64,000 bases of DNA from Streptomyces sp. NBC_01314 (GCF_041435215.1 NZ_CP108394.1:8804001-8868000); one strand, 5' to 3'. Numbered from the stretch's first letter, positions 8,963 through 17,125 are shown. Translations and numbers: made by a program. Notes: a model not told the origin generated them from the sequence alone.

Positions 8963-10083
8963 TGCGAAGCAGTGGCAGCGGCAGTGGTAGGAACAACGGG
9001 CGCGGCAACCCCCGGGGAAGCGGTGGGGGCGGCAACCCTCGCGGGTCCGGTGGAAGCGGCTCCCAGCCGAAGGGCGGGGGAGGGCGCGACGACAGGCCGA
9101 AGCGCGAGGGCAAGCCCCGTCCCGAGGAGCGCCGCTACGACGTGGGCCCCGGCGCCACCCACGAAGGACCGAAGTCCGGGCGGGGCAACGCGGCCCGCGG
9201 TGGTGCCAAGGGTGGCCCCAAGCAGTCCCCGAGCGGTGGGCGCGGCCGTTGGGCCCCGGCGACCTCCCGCGAGTACGACGCACGGGCGGAGGAGCGCAAC
9301 CGCGAGCGGTACGCGGACAAGAAGGACGTCAAGCTGCCCAAGACCTTCCCGGGCGCCGAGCCGGAGGGCGAGCGGCTGCAGAAGATCCTCGCGCGCGCGG
9401 GCTACGGCTCAAGGCGCGCCTGCGAGGAGCTGATCGAGCAGGCCCGGGTCGAGGTCAACGGCGAGATCGTCCTGGAGCAGGGCAAGCGCGTCGACCCCGA
9501 GAACGACGAGGTCAAGGTCGACGGGCTGACCGTCGCGACGCAGTCGTACCAGTTCTTCTCGCTGAACAAGCCGGCCGGTGTCGTGTCGACGATGGAGGAC
9601 AACGAGGGCCGTCAGTGCCTCGGCGACTACGTCACCAACCGCGAGACGCGGCTCTTCCACGTCGGACGCCTCGACACCGAGACCGAGGGCGTCATCCTGC
9701 TCACCAACCACGGTGAACTGGCGCACCGGCTGACCCACCCCAAGTACGGCGTGAAGAAGGTCTACCTCGCGCACATCGTGGGTCCGATCCCGCGCGACCT
9801 GGGCAAGCAGCTCAAGGACGGCATCCAGCTGGAGGACGGGTACGCGCGCGCGGACCACTTCCGGGTGGTGCAGCAGACCGGCAAGAACTACCTCGTAGAG
9901 GTCACCCTGCACGAGGGGCGCAAGCACATCGTGCGCCGGATGCTGGCGGAGGCCGGCTTCCCGGTCGACAAGCTGGTGCGCGTCGCCTTCGGGCCGATCA
10001 CCCTCGGCGACCAGAAGTCGGGCTGGCTGCGCAGGCTGTCGAACACCGAGGTCGGCATGCTGATGCAGGAGGTCGACCTCTAG
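8962..10083 (+). CDS. rluB: 23S rRNA pseudouridine synthase, RluB type
   Basis: A 373-residue RsuA/RluB-family pseudouridine synthase that isomerises a uridine in the large-subunit rRNA. Residues 1-105 are a Gly/Arg/Ser-rich low-complexity region typical of actinobacterial members. An S4 RNA-binding domain follows (ERLQKILARAGYGSRRACEE), then the catalytic domain with GRLDTETEGVILLTNHGEL, whose Asp is the nucleophile, and RKHIVRRMLAEAG. The start is the ATG that overlaps the scpB stop codon. Linkage to scpAB is conserved across many Gram-positive bacteria. Confidence 0.93.
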   Translation: MRSSGSGSGRNNGRGNPRGSGGGGNPRGSGGSGSQPKGGGGRDDRPKREGKPRPEERRYDVGPGATHEGPKSGRGNAARGGAKGGPKQSPSGGRGRWAPATSREYDARAEERNRERYADKKDVKLPKTFPGAEPEGERLQKILARAGYGSRRACEELIEQARVEVNGEIVLEQGKRVDPENDEVKVDGLTVATQSYQFFSLNKPAGVVSTMEDNEGRQCLGDYVTNRETRLFHVGRLDTETEGVILLTNHGELAHRLTHPKYGVKKVYLAHIVGPIPRDLGKQLKDGIQLEDGYARADHFRVVQQTGKNYLVEVTLHEGRKHIVRRMLAEAGFPVDKLVRVAFGPITLGDQKSGWLRRLSNTEVGMLMQEVDL

Positions 10084-10211
10084 GTCTGCGTCGCGTTCGA
10101 GCAGTGGGCCGGTCCCGGGTTTGCCTTCGGGGTCGGCCCTTTGCCGTTCCCGGCGCCACTCTTGGCTTCCCTTTCCCCGTAAAAGGGTTGTGCGCCGACC
10201 CGCGTTCTTTT

Positions 10212-10244
10212 ATAGTCGTTATGACTATTAGTCATGGTGACCAT
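10212..10244. promoter_or_regulatory. Three overlapping palindromes at the promoter of the Nudix regulator
   Basis: Three exact inverted repeats overlap in 33 bases: ATAGTC-GTTAT-GACTAT (10212-10228), ATGACT-ATT-AGTCAT (10221-10235) and ATGGT-G-ACCAT (10234-10244). The segment is strikingly AT-rich for this genome and lies 17-49 bases before the preferred start of the NrtR-like gene. Autoregulation of NrtR-type genes through palindromes in their own promoters is known for the family; binding here is inferred. The -10 element may be buried in the same segment. Confidence 0.65.
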
Positions 10245-10260
10245 AAAGGGGGTGGCGGAC

Positions 10261-11013
10261 ATGACCGCACCTGGCGGCGCGTCGAACGGCGCCGCACCGG
10301 AGGGCTACGACAAGTACGCCTACGAACCCTTCGCCGTCACCGTCGACCTGGCCGTCTTCACCGTCCGCGCGGGCACCCTCCAGGTGCTGCTCGTCGAGCG
10401 CGGGCAGGAGCCGTACGCGGGCCGCTGGGCGCTGCCGGGCGGGTTCGTGCTGCCGGACGAGTCCGCGGAGGAGGCCGCCTGGCGCGAACTTGCGGAGGAG
10501 ACCGGGGTCACGGAGGTCCCCGGGCTCCACCTGGAGCAGTTGCGGACCTACAGCGAGCCGGGGAGGGACCCGCGGATGCGAGTCGTCACCGTCGCGTTCG
10601 CCGCGCTGTTCCCGGATCTGCCGATCGCGCACGGCGGCGGCGACGCGGCACAGGCCCAGTGGCTGCGGTTCAACGCCATCGGTCCGCTCGCCTTCGACCA
10701 CGACCGCATTCTCGCCGACGCCCACGAACGCGTCGGCGCCAAGCTCGAGTACACCTGTCTCGCCACCTCCTTCTGTCCGCCCGAGTTCACCCTCGGCGAG
10801 CTGCAGCAGGTCTACGAGACCGTGTGGGGCACTCCGCTCGACCGGCCCAACTTCCGGCGCAAGGTGCTGGCCACGCCGGGCTTCGTCGAACAGGTGCCCG
10901 GCGCCGCCCGCCTGACCGGCGGTCGCGGCAAGCCCGCCGCGCTCTACCGCGCGGGTGGGGCCACCGCCCTGCACCCGCCCCTGCTGCGACCCACCACGGA
11001 AGGACGGTCCTGA
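10261..11013 (+). CDS. NrtR-family regulator (Nudix domain plus winged helix)
   Basis: A 250-residue protein with an N-terminal Nudix domain and a C-terminal winged helix (about residues 165-235, with FTLGELQQVYETVWG then RPNFRRKVL), the NrtR architecture. NrtR proteins repress NAD-cofactor genes and respond to ADP-ribose. The Nudix box here is complete (GFVLPDE through RELAEETGV), unlike repressors that have lost catalysis, so hydrolase activity may persist. The ATG at 10261 is preferred because AAAGGGGG lies about ten bases upstream; the ATG at 10234 lies inside a palindrome. The stop codon overlaps the start of the ADP-ribosylglycohydrolase gene by one base. Confidence 0.85.
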   Translation: MTAPGGASNGAAPEGYDKYAYEPFAVTVDLAVFTVRAGTLQVLLVERGQEPYAGRWALPGGFVLPDESAEEAAWRELAEETGVTEVPGLHLEQLRTYSEPGRDPRMRVVTVAFAALFPDLPIAHGGGDAAQAQWLRFNAIGPLAFDHDRILADAHERVGAKLEYTCLATSFCPPEFTLGELQQVYETVWGTPLDRPNFRRKVLATPGFVEQVPGAARLTGGRGKPAALYRAGGATALHPPLLRPTTEGRS

Positions 11014-12035
11014 TGACCATGACGCTGCGTACGAAGCGCTCCGCCACCGGATCCCTGCTCGGCCTCGCCCTCGGAGACGCCCTCGGCTTCCCGACGGAGT
11101 TCAACGACGTGCCCGCGATCCTCGCCAAGTGCGGCCCCTGGCGGAAGATGGAGCTGCCGAGGCCCGCGATCGTCACCGACGACACACAGATGACGCTGGC
11201 GCTGGCGCACGGGCTGCGGGCGGCCATGGACCGCGGGTCGCTCGGCGCCGAGGCGCTGGAGCGGGCCGTCCGCAAGGAGTTCGTGGACTGGTCCCGCTCC
11301 CCGGAGAACAACCGCGCCCCCGGCCACACCTGCCTCGTCGCCTGTGACCTTCTCGCGGTCGAGCGCAACCCCTGGCAGTTCGCCAGCCAGATCGGCTCCA
11401 AGGGCTGCGGCGCCAACATGCGGGTCGCGCCCCTCGGCCTGATCGGCCCGCTCAGCGACGAACAGCGCGCGGGCGCCTCCCAGTTGCAGGCCGCCCTCAC
11501 CCACGGCCACCCCACCGCCCTCGCCGCCTCCGACCTCACCGCCCACGCGATACGGCTGCTCGCCCAGGGCACCGAACCGATGGGCCTGGTCGGCCTGCTG
11601 CGCTCCTACGCGTACGAGAACCGCGCCCGCTACCACGCGCGCTGGCTCGGCGACCTGTGGACCTACAGCCAGGACCCCTCACCCGAGCACTACATCTCCC
11701 GGGGCTGGGACGACTGCCTGCAGGCCCTGGACAGGGTCCAGGAGGCCCTGCGGCTCCCGTCGCCCGAGACGGACCCCTGCCTGTCCACGGGGGAGGGCTG
11801 GATCGCCGAGGAGGCCCTCGCCACCGGGCTGCTGTGCTTCCTGCTCTTCGTCGACGAGCCCGTCACCGCGCTGCGCCGCGCCGCCTGCACCTCGGGCGAC
11901 TCGGACTCCATCGCCTGCCTCACCGGTGCCTTCGCGGGCGCCTACCACGGGCCGGACGCCTGGCCCGCCGAGTGGGCCGACCGGATCGAGTACCAGGGCG
12001 ACCTCGTCTCGCTGGGAGCCCTCTGGGACGCTTGA
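11013..12035 (+). CDS. ADP-ribosylglycohydrolase family protein
   Basis: A 340-residue all-helical DraG/ARH-type hydrolase, which removes ADP-ribose from proteins, nucleic acids or small molecules using two metal ions. GLALGDALG (about residues 16-24), TDDTQMT (about 56-62) and GDSDSIACL near the C-terminus supply the metal ligands, so it looks active. The ATG overlaps the upstream regulator's stop codon and the next gene starts three bases after its end, so it lies in an operon with an ADP-ribose-sensing-type regulator and a nucleotidyltransferase. The true substrate is unknown. Confidence 0.9.
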   Translation: MTMTLRTKRSATGSLLGLALGDALGFPTEFNDVPAILAKCGPWRKMELPRPAIVTDDTQMTLALAHGLRAAMDRGSLGAEALERAVRKEFVDWSRSPENNRAPGHTCLVACDLLAVERNPWQFASQIGSKGCGANMRVAPLGLIGPLSDEQRAGASQLQAALTHGHPTALAASDLTAHAIRLLAQGTEPMGLVGLLRSYAYENRARYHARWLGDLWTYSQDPSPEHYISRGWDDCLQALDRVQEALRLPSPETDPCLSTGEGWIAEEALATGLLCFLLFVDEPVTALRRAACTSGDSDSIACLTGAFAGAYHGPDAWPAEWADRIEYQGDLVSLGALWDA

Positions 12036-12038
12036 GGG

Positions 12039-12836
12039 ATGACCGACGCCCTCGACATCGACCTGGCCCCCGTGGTCGCGGAACAGCCCGATCCCCTGCT
12101 GTTCGCCACCGTCTCCGGAGCCCACCTGTACGGCTTCCCCTCGCGCGACTCGGACGTCGACCTGCGCGGTGTGCATCTGCTGCCCACGGCCGAACTGGTC
12201 GGGCTGCGCGAGCCGGAGGAGACCCGGTCGAAGATGTGGGACCGGGACGGCGTCGAGATGGACCTCGTCACGCACGACCTGCGCAAGTTCGCCCGGCTGA
12301 TGCTGCGCCGCAACGGCTATGTGCTGGAGCAGCTGCTCTCCCCGCTCGTCGTGCACACGAGCGAGGCGCACCGCGAACTGATCGCGCTCGCCCCCGGGGT
12401 CCTCACCCGTCACCACGCCCACCACTACCGGGGTTTCGCCGTCACCCAGTGGCGGCTGTTCGAGAAGACCGGTGAACTCAAGCCGCTGCTCTACACGTTC
12501 CGGGTGCTGCTCACCGGCATCCACCTCATGCGCAGCGGCGAGGTGCAGGCCCATCTGCCCACATTGCTGCCGGAGGTCGAGGACGCCCCCGCGTATCTCC
12601 CGGACCTCGTGGCGGCGAAGGCGGCCCACGAGCACGGCAAGGCCGAGGTCGACCAGGAGCGGGTCGCGGCGGACGTGGAGCGGCTCCAGGGCCTACTGGA
12701 CGAGGAGCAGGCCCTGTCAGTACTGCCGGAGAACCCGTCCGCGTACGACGCCCTGCACGACTTCGTCGTCCGCGTCCGTCTGGACGGCCTGAAGGTCCGA
12801 GCCGGCCTGAAGGTCCGAGCCGGCCTGGAAGTCTGA
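12039..12836 (+). CDS. Pol-beta superfamily nucleotidyltransferase (COG3541/RlaP-like), copy 1
   Basis: A 265-residue predicted nucleotidyltransferase. SGAHLYGFPSRDSDVDLRGV (about residues 27-46) holds the Gly-Ser helix and the DSD(x)D metal-binding Asp pair, and VEMDLVTHDL supplies a third acidic residue. The rest is helical, with an alpha-helical RNA/substrate-binding-type C-terminus ending DFVVRVRL. After that the protein runs into an in-frame 18-base DNA repeat giving LKVRAG repeats. It is the third gene of the regulator/glycohydrolase operon and converges with a paralogue. Family members have been proposed to act in RNA repair; the substrate here is unknown. Confidence 0.8.
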   Translation: MTDALDIDLAPVVAEQPDPLLFATVSGAHLYGFPSRDSDVDLRGVHLLPTAELVGLREPEETRSKMWDRDGVEMDLVTHDLRKFARLMLRRNGYVLEQLLSPLVVHTSEAHRELIALAPGVLTRHHAHHYRGFAVTQWRLFEKTGELKPLLYTFRVLLTGIHLMRSGEVQAHLPTLLPEVEDAPAYLPDLVAAKAAHEHGKAEVDQERVAADVERLQGLLDEEQALSVLPENPSAYDALHDFVVRVRLDGLKVRAGLKVRAGLEV

Positions 12837-13550
12837 GCCGGCCTGGAGTTCCGAGCCGGCCCGAAGGGCTGAGGCGCGCCGGGTCCGTACGACGAAGTTC
12901 TCGACCCGGGCCCGGTCCGGCTCATGCGGCAGCGGGCTGCGGGCCGCCGCCTCCTCGGCCTCCGTGGCCAGCCGGGCCATCCAGGACTCGACCTGGGCCC
13001 ACGGCACTTCGCCGCGCTTCACCGCCAGCAGGGGCTCGCGCTGGTCCCCCACGTCGACGATCAGCGTGCCCGTGCGCAGCAGGTCCCGGCAGCTCATCAG
13101 GAGGCGGAGCAGATGCATGGCGTGCTTCCAGCGGGGGGCGCCGTGCGTGCGGACGTCCGCGTCGAGCTTCTTGCGCTGGCCGAGGGCGTACCGGGCGAAC
13201 GTCTCGTGGGCCTGCCGGGACAGGAACGCCCCGCGCAGGGCGAGCAGTTCACGGCCGGTGGCGTCGACGTGCTCCACCAAGGGGGAGTGCAGACACTCCA
13301 GGATGTTGGGGTTGGCGCGCAGCGCCAGATCGCAGAAGCGCTCCAGCTCCCAGCCGAACTGCTCCTCCGCCGGGCCCTCCACATGCGTCGGCGGCTTCTC
13401 GAAGCGCCAGAACAGCTCGGTGGGGGCCAGGAAGACACCCCGCCGGTCCGTGTCGCTGTCGTCCGTCGCGAGGCCGAAGGCCCGCGACCCCATCACACAG
13501 GCGTAGATCGTGTGGTCGCGGACCAGGGCGTGTGGGTGCGGGGGCTGCAT
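12717..13550 (-). CDS. Pol-beta superfamily nucleotidyltransferase (COG3541/RlaP-like), copy 2
   Basis: A 277-residue paralogue of the gene it converges with. MGSRAFGLATDDSDTDRRGV carries the Gly-Ser and Asp-x-Asp motif; the third acidic position reads WELERF, with Glu where copy 1 has Asp. The family core ends at NFVVRTRR, matching DFVVRVRL of copy 1. Beyond it the frame crosses the 18-base repeats and continues 120 bases antisense into copy 1, adding about 50 probably meaningless residues, so an original stop codon was probably lost when the repeat expanded. The ATG at 13550 excludes a 47-residue unconserved extension. No strong ribosome binding site is seen. Confidence 0.75.
   Translation of the reverse strand: MQPPHPHALVRDHTIYACVMGSRAFGLATDDSDTDRRGVFLAPTELFWRFEKPPTHVEGPAEEQFGWELERFCDLALRANPNILECLHSPLVEHVDATGRELLALRGAFLSRQAHETFARYALGQRKKLDADVRTHGAPRWKHAMHLLRLLMSCRDLLRTGTLIVDVGDQREPLLAVKRGEVPWAQVESWMARLATEAEEAAARSPLPHEPDRARVENFVVRTRRASALRAGSELQAGSDFQAGSDLQAGSDLQAVQTDADDEVVQGVVRGRVLRQY
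12786..12875. repeat. 18-base tandem repeat, five units, at the convergent nucleotidyltransferase ends
   Basis: Units begin at 12786, 12804, 12822, 12840 and 12858. The first two are identical (GGCCTGAAGGTCCGAGCC); later ones drift. The length is a multiple of three, so forward reading adds LKVRAG units to copy 1 and reverse reading adds LQAGSD-like units to copy 2. It sits exactly where both paralogues should end. Confidence 0.9.
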
Positions 13551-13572
13551 GCCCGGGAGCGTACGGGGTGGC

Positions 13573-14007
13573 TCAGGCCGGCTGAATCGAATTTCCGGAG
13601 ACCTTGATCTCCTCGGCGGGCAGTGGCTCGGTGGCCGGTCCGTGCGCCACGGCCCCGTCCGCGATCTTGAACCTGCTGCCGTGGCACGCACAGTTGATCG
13701 TCTCGTCCGAGACGCTGCTGACGATGCAGCCCGCGTGGGTGCAGACCGCCGAGAAGGCCTTGAAGGCGCCTTCCTCGGGCTGGGTCACGACGATCTTCCG
13801 GTCCTTGAAGATCTTGCCGCCGCCCACCGGGATGTCGGTCGTCTTCGCCAGCTCCCCGCCGCCGTCCGTACCGGCGTCCCCGGGGGAAGTCTTCTCCCCG
13901 GTGTCGCCGCCGTCGTCGCCGCCGTACTCGCCGCACCCCATGAGCAGCGCCGCCGTGCCCGCGGCTCCGGTGGCCAGCACCGCGCGGCGGGTGGAACCCA
14001 TCGTCAT
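13573..14007 (-). CDS. Rieske [2Fe-2S] protein, Tat-type secreted
   Basis: A 144-residue exported Rieske protein. The N-terminus MTMGSTRRAVLATGAAG is a twin-arginine-like signal and LLMGC is a lipobox-like end, so it may be a lipoprotein. A Gly/Asp-rich linker follows (residues 25-52). The Rieske ligands are CTHAGC and CACHGSRF, giving the Cys-x-His and Cys-x-x-His pairs. It starts in the stop codon of the membrane protein upstream (ATGA overlap), so the two are co-translated and probably pass electrons between them. The electron donor and acceptor are unknown. Confidence 0.9.
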   Translation of the reverse strand: MTMGSTRRAVLATGAAGTAALLMGCGEYGGDDGGDTGEKTSPGDAGTDGGGELAKTTDIPVGGGKIFKDRKIVVTQPEEGAFKAFSAVCTHAGCIVSSVSDETINCACHGSRFKIADGAVAHGPATEPLPAEEIKVSGNSIQPA

Positions 14008-14594
14008 GTCGTCACTCCGAACGTGCGGAAGAACCAGAGGGCGGAGGTCAGCCAGACGACCGTGAGAGCGGTGAGGACGAGACCGCCGACGATCGGCAGG
14101 AGCCAGCCGGGAAGTCGCTCCGAGCGGAGCAGCAGCATCTTTGCACTGAAAACACCGAAGAAGAAACAACCCAGGAGAGAATGCCACAAAACGCGTGATT
14201 CGTACGACTGGAAGCCCAGGGCGTACAGACAGTGCACCGCCACCGGCACCGCGATCAGGAACGCCGCCCGCCCCGACCAGCGGTGCAGTACTCCCGACCA
14301 GCTCGGGCCCGGCACCTTGCCGTACATCATCAGCGCCGACGTCAGCTGCACGAGCACGAAGCCGAACGACGCCGTCGCCAGCCATGACTTCACGGCGCCC
14401 GTGCTGCTGAAGCCCGCCAGATTGAACGCGGTGCCCGCCGGATCATGCACCTTGCCGTAGGCGCCTAGACCGACCGCCACCGCGCCGGCGACGAGGGCCG
14501 GGACCAGGTAGCGGGAGGCGCCGCCGGGGTTCTCGGCGGGGGCGGGGCCCGGGGACGGGAAGTCCTGGGTGGCGGCGTTCGGGTCGACGGTCAT
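14004..14594 (-). CDS. Five-helix membrane protein, cytochrome b-like (DUF6529-like)
   Basis: A 196-residue integral membrane protein with about five hydrophobic segments after a Pro-rich N-terminus. Conserved His residues sit in or beside the helices (VLHRWSG, AVHCLYAL, LWHSLLG), suggesting b-type haem binding, although this is inferred. It lies between a membrane-anchored secreted protein gene and the Rieske gene on the reverse strand. The ATG at 14594 has AGGGAG six bases upstream; an ATG at 14612 overlaps the preceding stop codon but has no ribosome binding site. It probably serves as the membrane partner of the Rieske protein. Confidence 0.72.
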   Translation of the reverse strand: MTVDPNAATQDFPSPGPAPAENPGGASRYLVPALVAGAVAVGLGAYGKVHDPAGTAFNLAGFSSTGAVKSWLATASFGFVLVQLTSALMMYGKVPGPSWSGVLHRWSGRAAFLIAVPVAVHCLYALGFQSYESRVLWHSLLGCFFFGVFSAKMLLLRSERLPGWLLPIVGGLVLTALTVVWLTSALWFFRTFGVTT

Positions 14595-14608
14595 GGGCTG
14601 CTCCCTGG

Positions 14609-15277
14609 TCATGGGGTGACGGGGCGGGCCGTGAGCCGCTGCCCGTCGACCGTCACCGCGCCCGTCTCCGGGTCGATCTCCGGCGCCGTCGTGGGCTTGC
14701 CGTCGCGCTTGAGGATGCCGACCTGGCGGCCGTCCGGCAGGACGATCCAGCCGCCGTCGACCTCGGCCCCGCGTACGTTGGCGGTCGCGCGGTACAGCCC
14801 CGAGGGCTTGACGGTCTCGGGCGCGGTGAAGCCGTACTCCCGGCCGCCGATGTCGACCGTGCCGCGGACGCTCCTCCCCTTCAGCGTGCCGTTCAGCTCG
14901 GCGCCGTCCCTGCCCGTGAGCTTCATGCCGCCGTCGTCCTCGACCTCGCCCTTGAGCCAGGACTCCTTGTCGCGTCCGTCGCAGAAGTAGGCGACCGCCT
15001 TGCCGTCGCGCAGTGTCACGGCGATCGCGGCGGAGTCGTCGTCGGTGCGGCCCGCGTAGTCGGCATCGGCCGGCGAGGCGGGTGTCGGACTCGGCGACGG
15101 CGAGGTCTTCGTCGGCGACGGGCTCCGGGACGGACTTGCCGACGCCGAGGCGGGCGGCGGGTCGTTCCTGGTGGACGACGAGGTGGCGCGGGTCCCTGTC
15201 GTCGCGTTGAGCGACAGCATGAACAGGGCCAGCAACAGCCCGCCGAGAAGGGTGAGAAGTGGTCCGGAGCGCTTCAT
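14609..15277 (-). CDS. Membrane-anchored or secreted protein of unknown function
   Basis: A 222-residue protein with an N-terminal hydrophobic segment (LLTLLGGLLLALFMLSL), then a 55-residue Ser/Pro/Thr-rich linker, then a beta-rich globular domain (about residues 85-222) with evenly spaced Gly and short strands such as GSVRGTVDIGGREYGF-like turns. The start at 15277 is supported by GGGGAGG. It is first in a reverse-strand operon with the haem-like membrane protein and the Rieske protein, so an extracytoplasmic role in the same redox unit is possible. I do not recognise the family. Confidence 0.7.
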   Translation of the reverse strand: MKRSGPLLTLLGGLLLALFMLSLNATTGTRATSSSTRNDPPPASASASPSRSPSPTKTSPSPSPTPASPADADYAGRTDDDSAAIAVTLRDGKAVAYFCDGRDKESWLKGEVEDDGGMKLTGRDGAELNGTLKGRSVRGTVDIGGREYGFTAPETVKPSGLYRATANVRGAEVDGGWIVLPDGRQVGILKRDGKPTTAPEIDPETGAVTVDGQRLTARPVTP

Positions 15278-15547
15278 ACGGGCCTCCCCCGAGGCGTGGC
15301 GCGGACGGCCTCCCCCATGCAAGCGGACGCGCGGGACGGCGTCCAGGGGTGCATGGAGGTATTTCACCCCAAGTGACGGGACAGTGACGTTCGCGTGACA
15401 TTGTCAGGGTCTGCCGCGGTGATCCGCCACCGGAACCACCTCCCGGGCCGCGCGTCTCGGCAGGCGGGCGCCGAGCACCGGCCCGGGGCGGGCTGACTAG
15501 GCTGGTCGTACAACGAGCCGGGATGTACATCAGCGAGGAGCAGAGCC

Positions 15548-15910
15548 GTGGCGGTACGAGCGGTCCGGGGCGCCGTCCAACTCGAGCGGGACGAGGCGGG
15601 GCACATGGACGGGCAGGTGGGCGAGCTGCTCACCGCGGTCCTGGAGCGCAACGGACTCACCCCGGACGACCTGATCAGCATCTGGTTCACGGCCACCCCC
15701 GACCTGCACAGCGACTTCCCGGCCGCCGCGGCCCGCAAGCTCGGCATCGTGGACGTACCGCTGATCTGCGCACAGGAGCTGGACATCGAGGGCGCCATGC
15801 CCCGGGTCGTACGGGTCCTCGCGCACATCGAGTCCGACCGGCCCCGGTCCGAGATCGCCCATGTGTACCTGGGGGCCGCGGCCGCACTCCGCAAGGACAT
15901 CGCCCAGTGA
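15548..15910 (+). CDS. aroH: Chorismate mutase, AroH type
   Basis: A 120-residue AroH-fold chorismate mutase converting chorismate to prephenate. The length and the motifs AVRAVRGAVQLERDE (start) and HVYLGAAAALRKDI (end, with Tyr and catalytic Arg region) match the trimeric monofunctional family. The GTG start follows GAGGAG by about seven bases. TAGGCT near 15498 could be the -10 box. Its end overlaps the prephenate dehydrogenase start by four bases (GTGA), so two successive tyrosine-pathway enzymes are coupled. Confidence 0.93.
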   Translation: MAVRAVRGAVQLERDEAGHMDGQVGELLTAVLERNGLTPDDLISIWFTATPDLHSDFPAAAARKLGIVDVPLICAQELDIEGAMPRVVRVLAHIESDRPRSEIAHVYLGAAAALRKDIAQ

Positions 15911-16992
15911 GAACCGCACTCGTCATCGGCACCGGGCTGATCGGCACCTCGGCCGCCCTCTCCCTGGCCCAGCGCGGTGTCATCGTCCACCTCACCGACC
16001 ACGATCCCGAGCAGGCCCGTACGGCGGCCGCGCTCGGCGCCGGCACGGAAGAGGAGCCCGAGGGGCCGGTGGACCTCGCGATCGTCGCGGCCCCGCCCGC
16101 GCATGTGGCCGTGACCCTCGCCGACGCCATGCGCCGGGGCCTCGCGCGCGGCTACCTCGACGTGGCCTCCGTCAAGGGCGGACCCCGCCGTGAGCTGGAG
16201 GAGCTGGGCCTCGACCTCTCCTCCTACATCGGCACCCACCCCATGTCGGGCCGTGAGAAGTCCGGCCCGCTGGCCGCCACCGGTGATCTCTTCGAGGGCC
16301 GCCCGTGGGTGCTCACCCCGACCCGGGACACCCACACCGAGGTCCTGAACCTCGCCCTGGAGCTGGTCTCGCACTGCCGGGCCGTCCCGGTGGTCATGGA
16401 CGCGGACGCCCACGACCGGGCCGTCGCCCTGGTCTCGCACATGCCGCACCTCGTGTCCAGCCTGGTCGCCGCGCGGCTTGAGCACGCCGAGGAGTCGGCC
16501 GTACGGCTGTGCGGGCAGGGCATCCGGGACGTGACCCGGATCGCGGCCTCCGACCCGCGCATGTGGATCGACATCCTCTCCGCCAACCCCGGCCCGGTCG
16601 CCGACCTCCTGGCCGACGTCTCCGCCGACCTCGACGAGACCGTCCAGGCCCTGCGCGCCCTCCAGGCCTCCGACGAGGCCAAGCGCCGCGAGGGTGTCAC
16701 CGGCATCGAGGACGTCCTGCGCCGCGGCAACGCCGGCCAGATCCGCGTCCCCGGCAAGCACGGGTCCGCTCCGCGGATCTACGAGGTCGTGGCCGTGTTG
16801 ATCGACGACCAGCCGGGCCAGCTGGCCCGTATCTTCGCCGACGCGGGGGCCGCCGGGATCAACATCGAGGACGTCCGCATCGAGCACGCCACGGGGCAAC
16901 AGGCCGGTCTGGTGCAGCTGATGGTGGAGCCGAAGGCGGCGGTGGTGCTGACGGCGGCGTTGCGGGAGCGGGGCTGGGCCATCCGGCAGTAG
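15907..16992 (+). CDS. tyrA: Prephenate dehydrogenase
   Basis: A 361-residue TyrA that oxidises prephenate to 4-hydroxyphenylpyruvate with NAD. The Rossmann motif is GTGLIGTSAALSLA (about residues 8-21); THPMSGREKSG contains the His/Ser substrate motif, and HMPHLVSSL lies in the helical dimerisation domain. A C-terminal ACT domain (about residues 290-361, YEVVAVLIDDQPGQLARI) probably gives feedback control by tyrosine. It begins within the aroH stop codon. The enzyme could also use arogenate; this cannot be told from sequence by eye. Confidence 0.93.
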   Translation: MRTALVIGTGLIGTSAALSLAQRGVIVHLTDHDPEQARTAAALGAGTEEEPEGPVDLAIVAAPPAHVAVTLADAMRRGLARGYLDVASVKGGPRRELEELGLDLSSYIGTHPMSGREKSGPLAATGDLFEGRPWVLTPTRDTHTEVLNLALELVSHCRAVPVVMDADAHDRAVALVSHMPHLVSSLVAARLEHAEESAVRLCGQGIRDVTRIAASDPRMWIDILSANPGPVADLLADVSADLDETVQALRALQASDEAKRREGVTGIEDVLRRGNAGQIRVPGKHGSAPRIYEVVAVLIDDQPGQLARIFADAGAAGINIEDVRIEHATGQQAGLVQLMVEPKAAVVLTAALRERGWAIRQ

Positions 16993-17093
16993 GGGTGGTG
17001 CGCGGTATCGGTGGTGTGCGGCAGGCGCAGATCGCCCGCCCCCGCCGCCCCTGCCCTTCCCGTCCCCGAGTATCGCGCCCCGGCCCCCCGCAT

Positions 17094-17125
17094 CGGCCTC
17101 GCGGCCTCGCGGCCTCGCGGCCTCG
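17094..17125. repeat. 8-base tandem repeat (CGGCCTCG x4) between tyrA and cmk
   Basis: Four exact copies of CGGCCTCG lie head to tail in the 292-base gap between tyrA and cmk. The rest of the gap holds no gene; a cmk ribosome binding site AGGAAAGG lies at 17268-17275. Confidence 0.85.
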
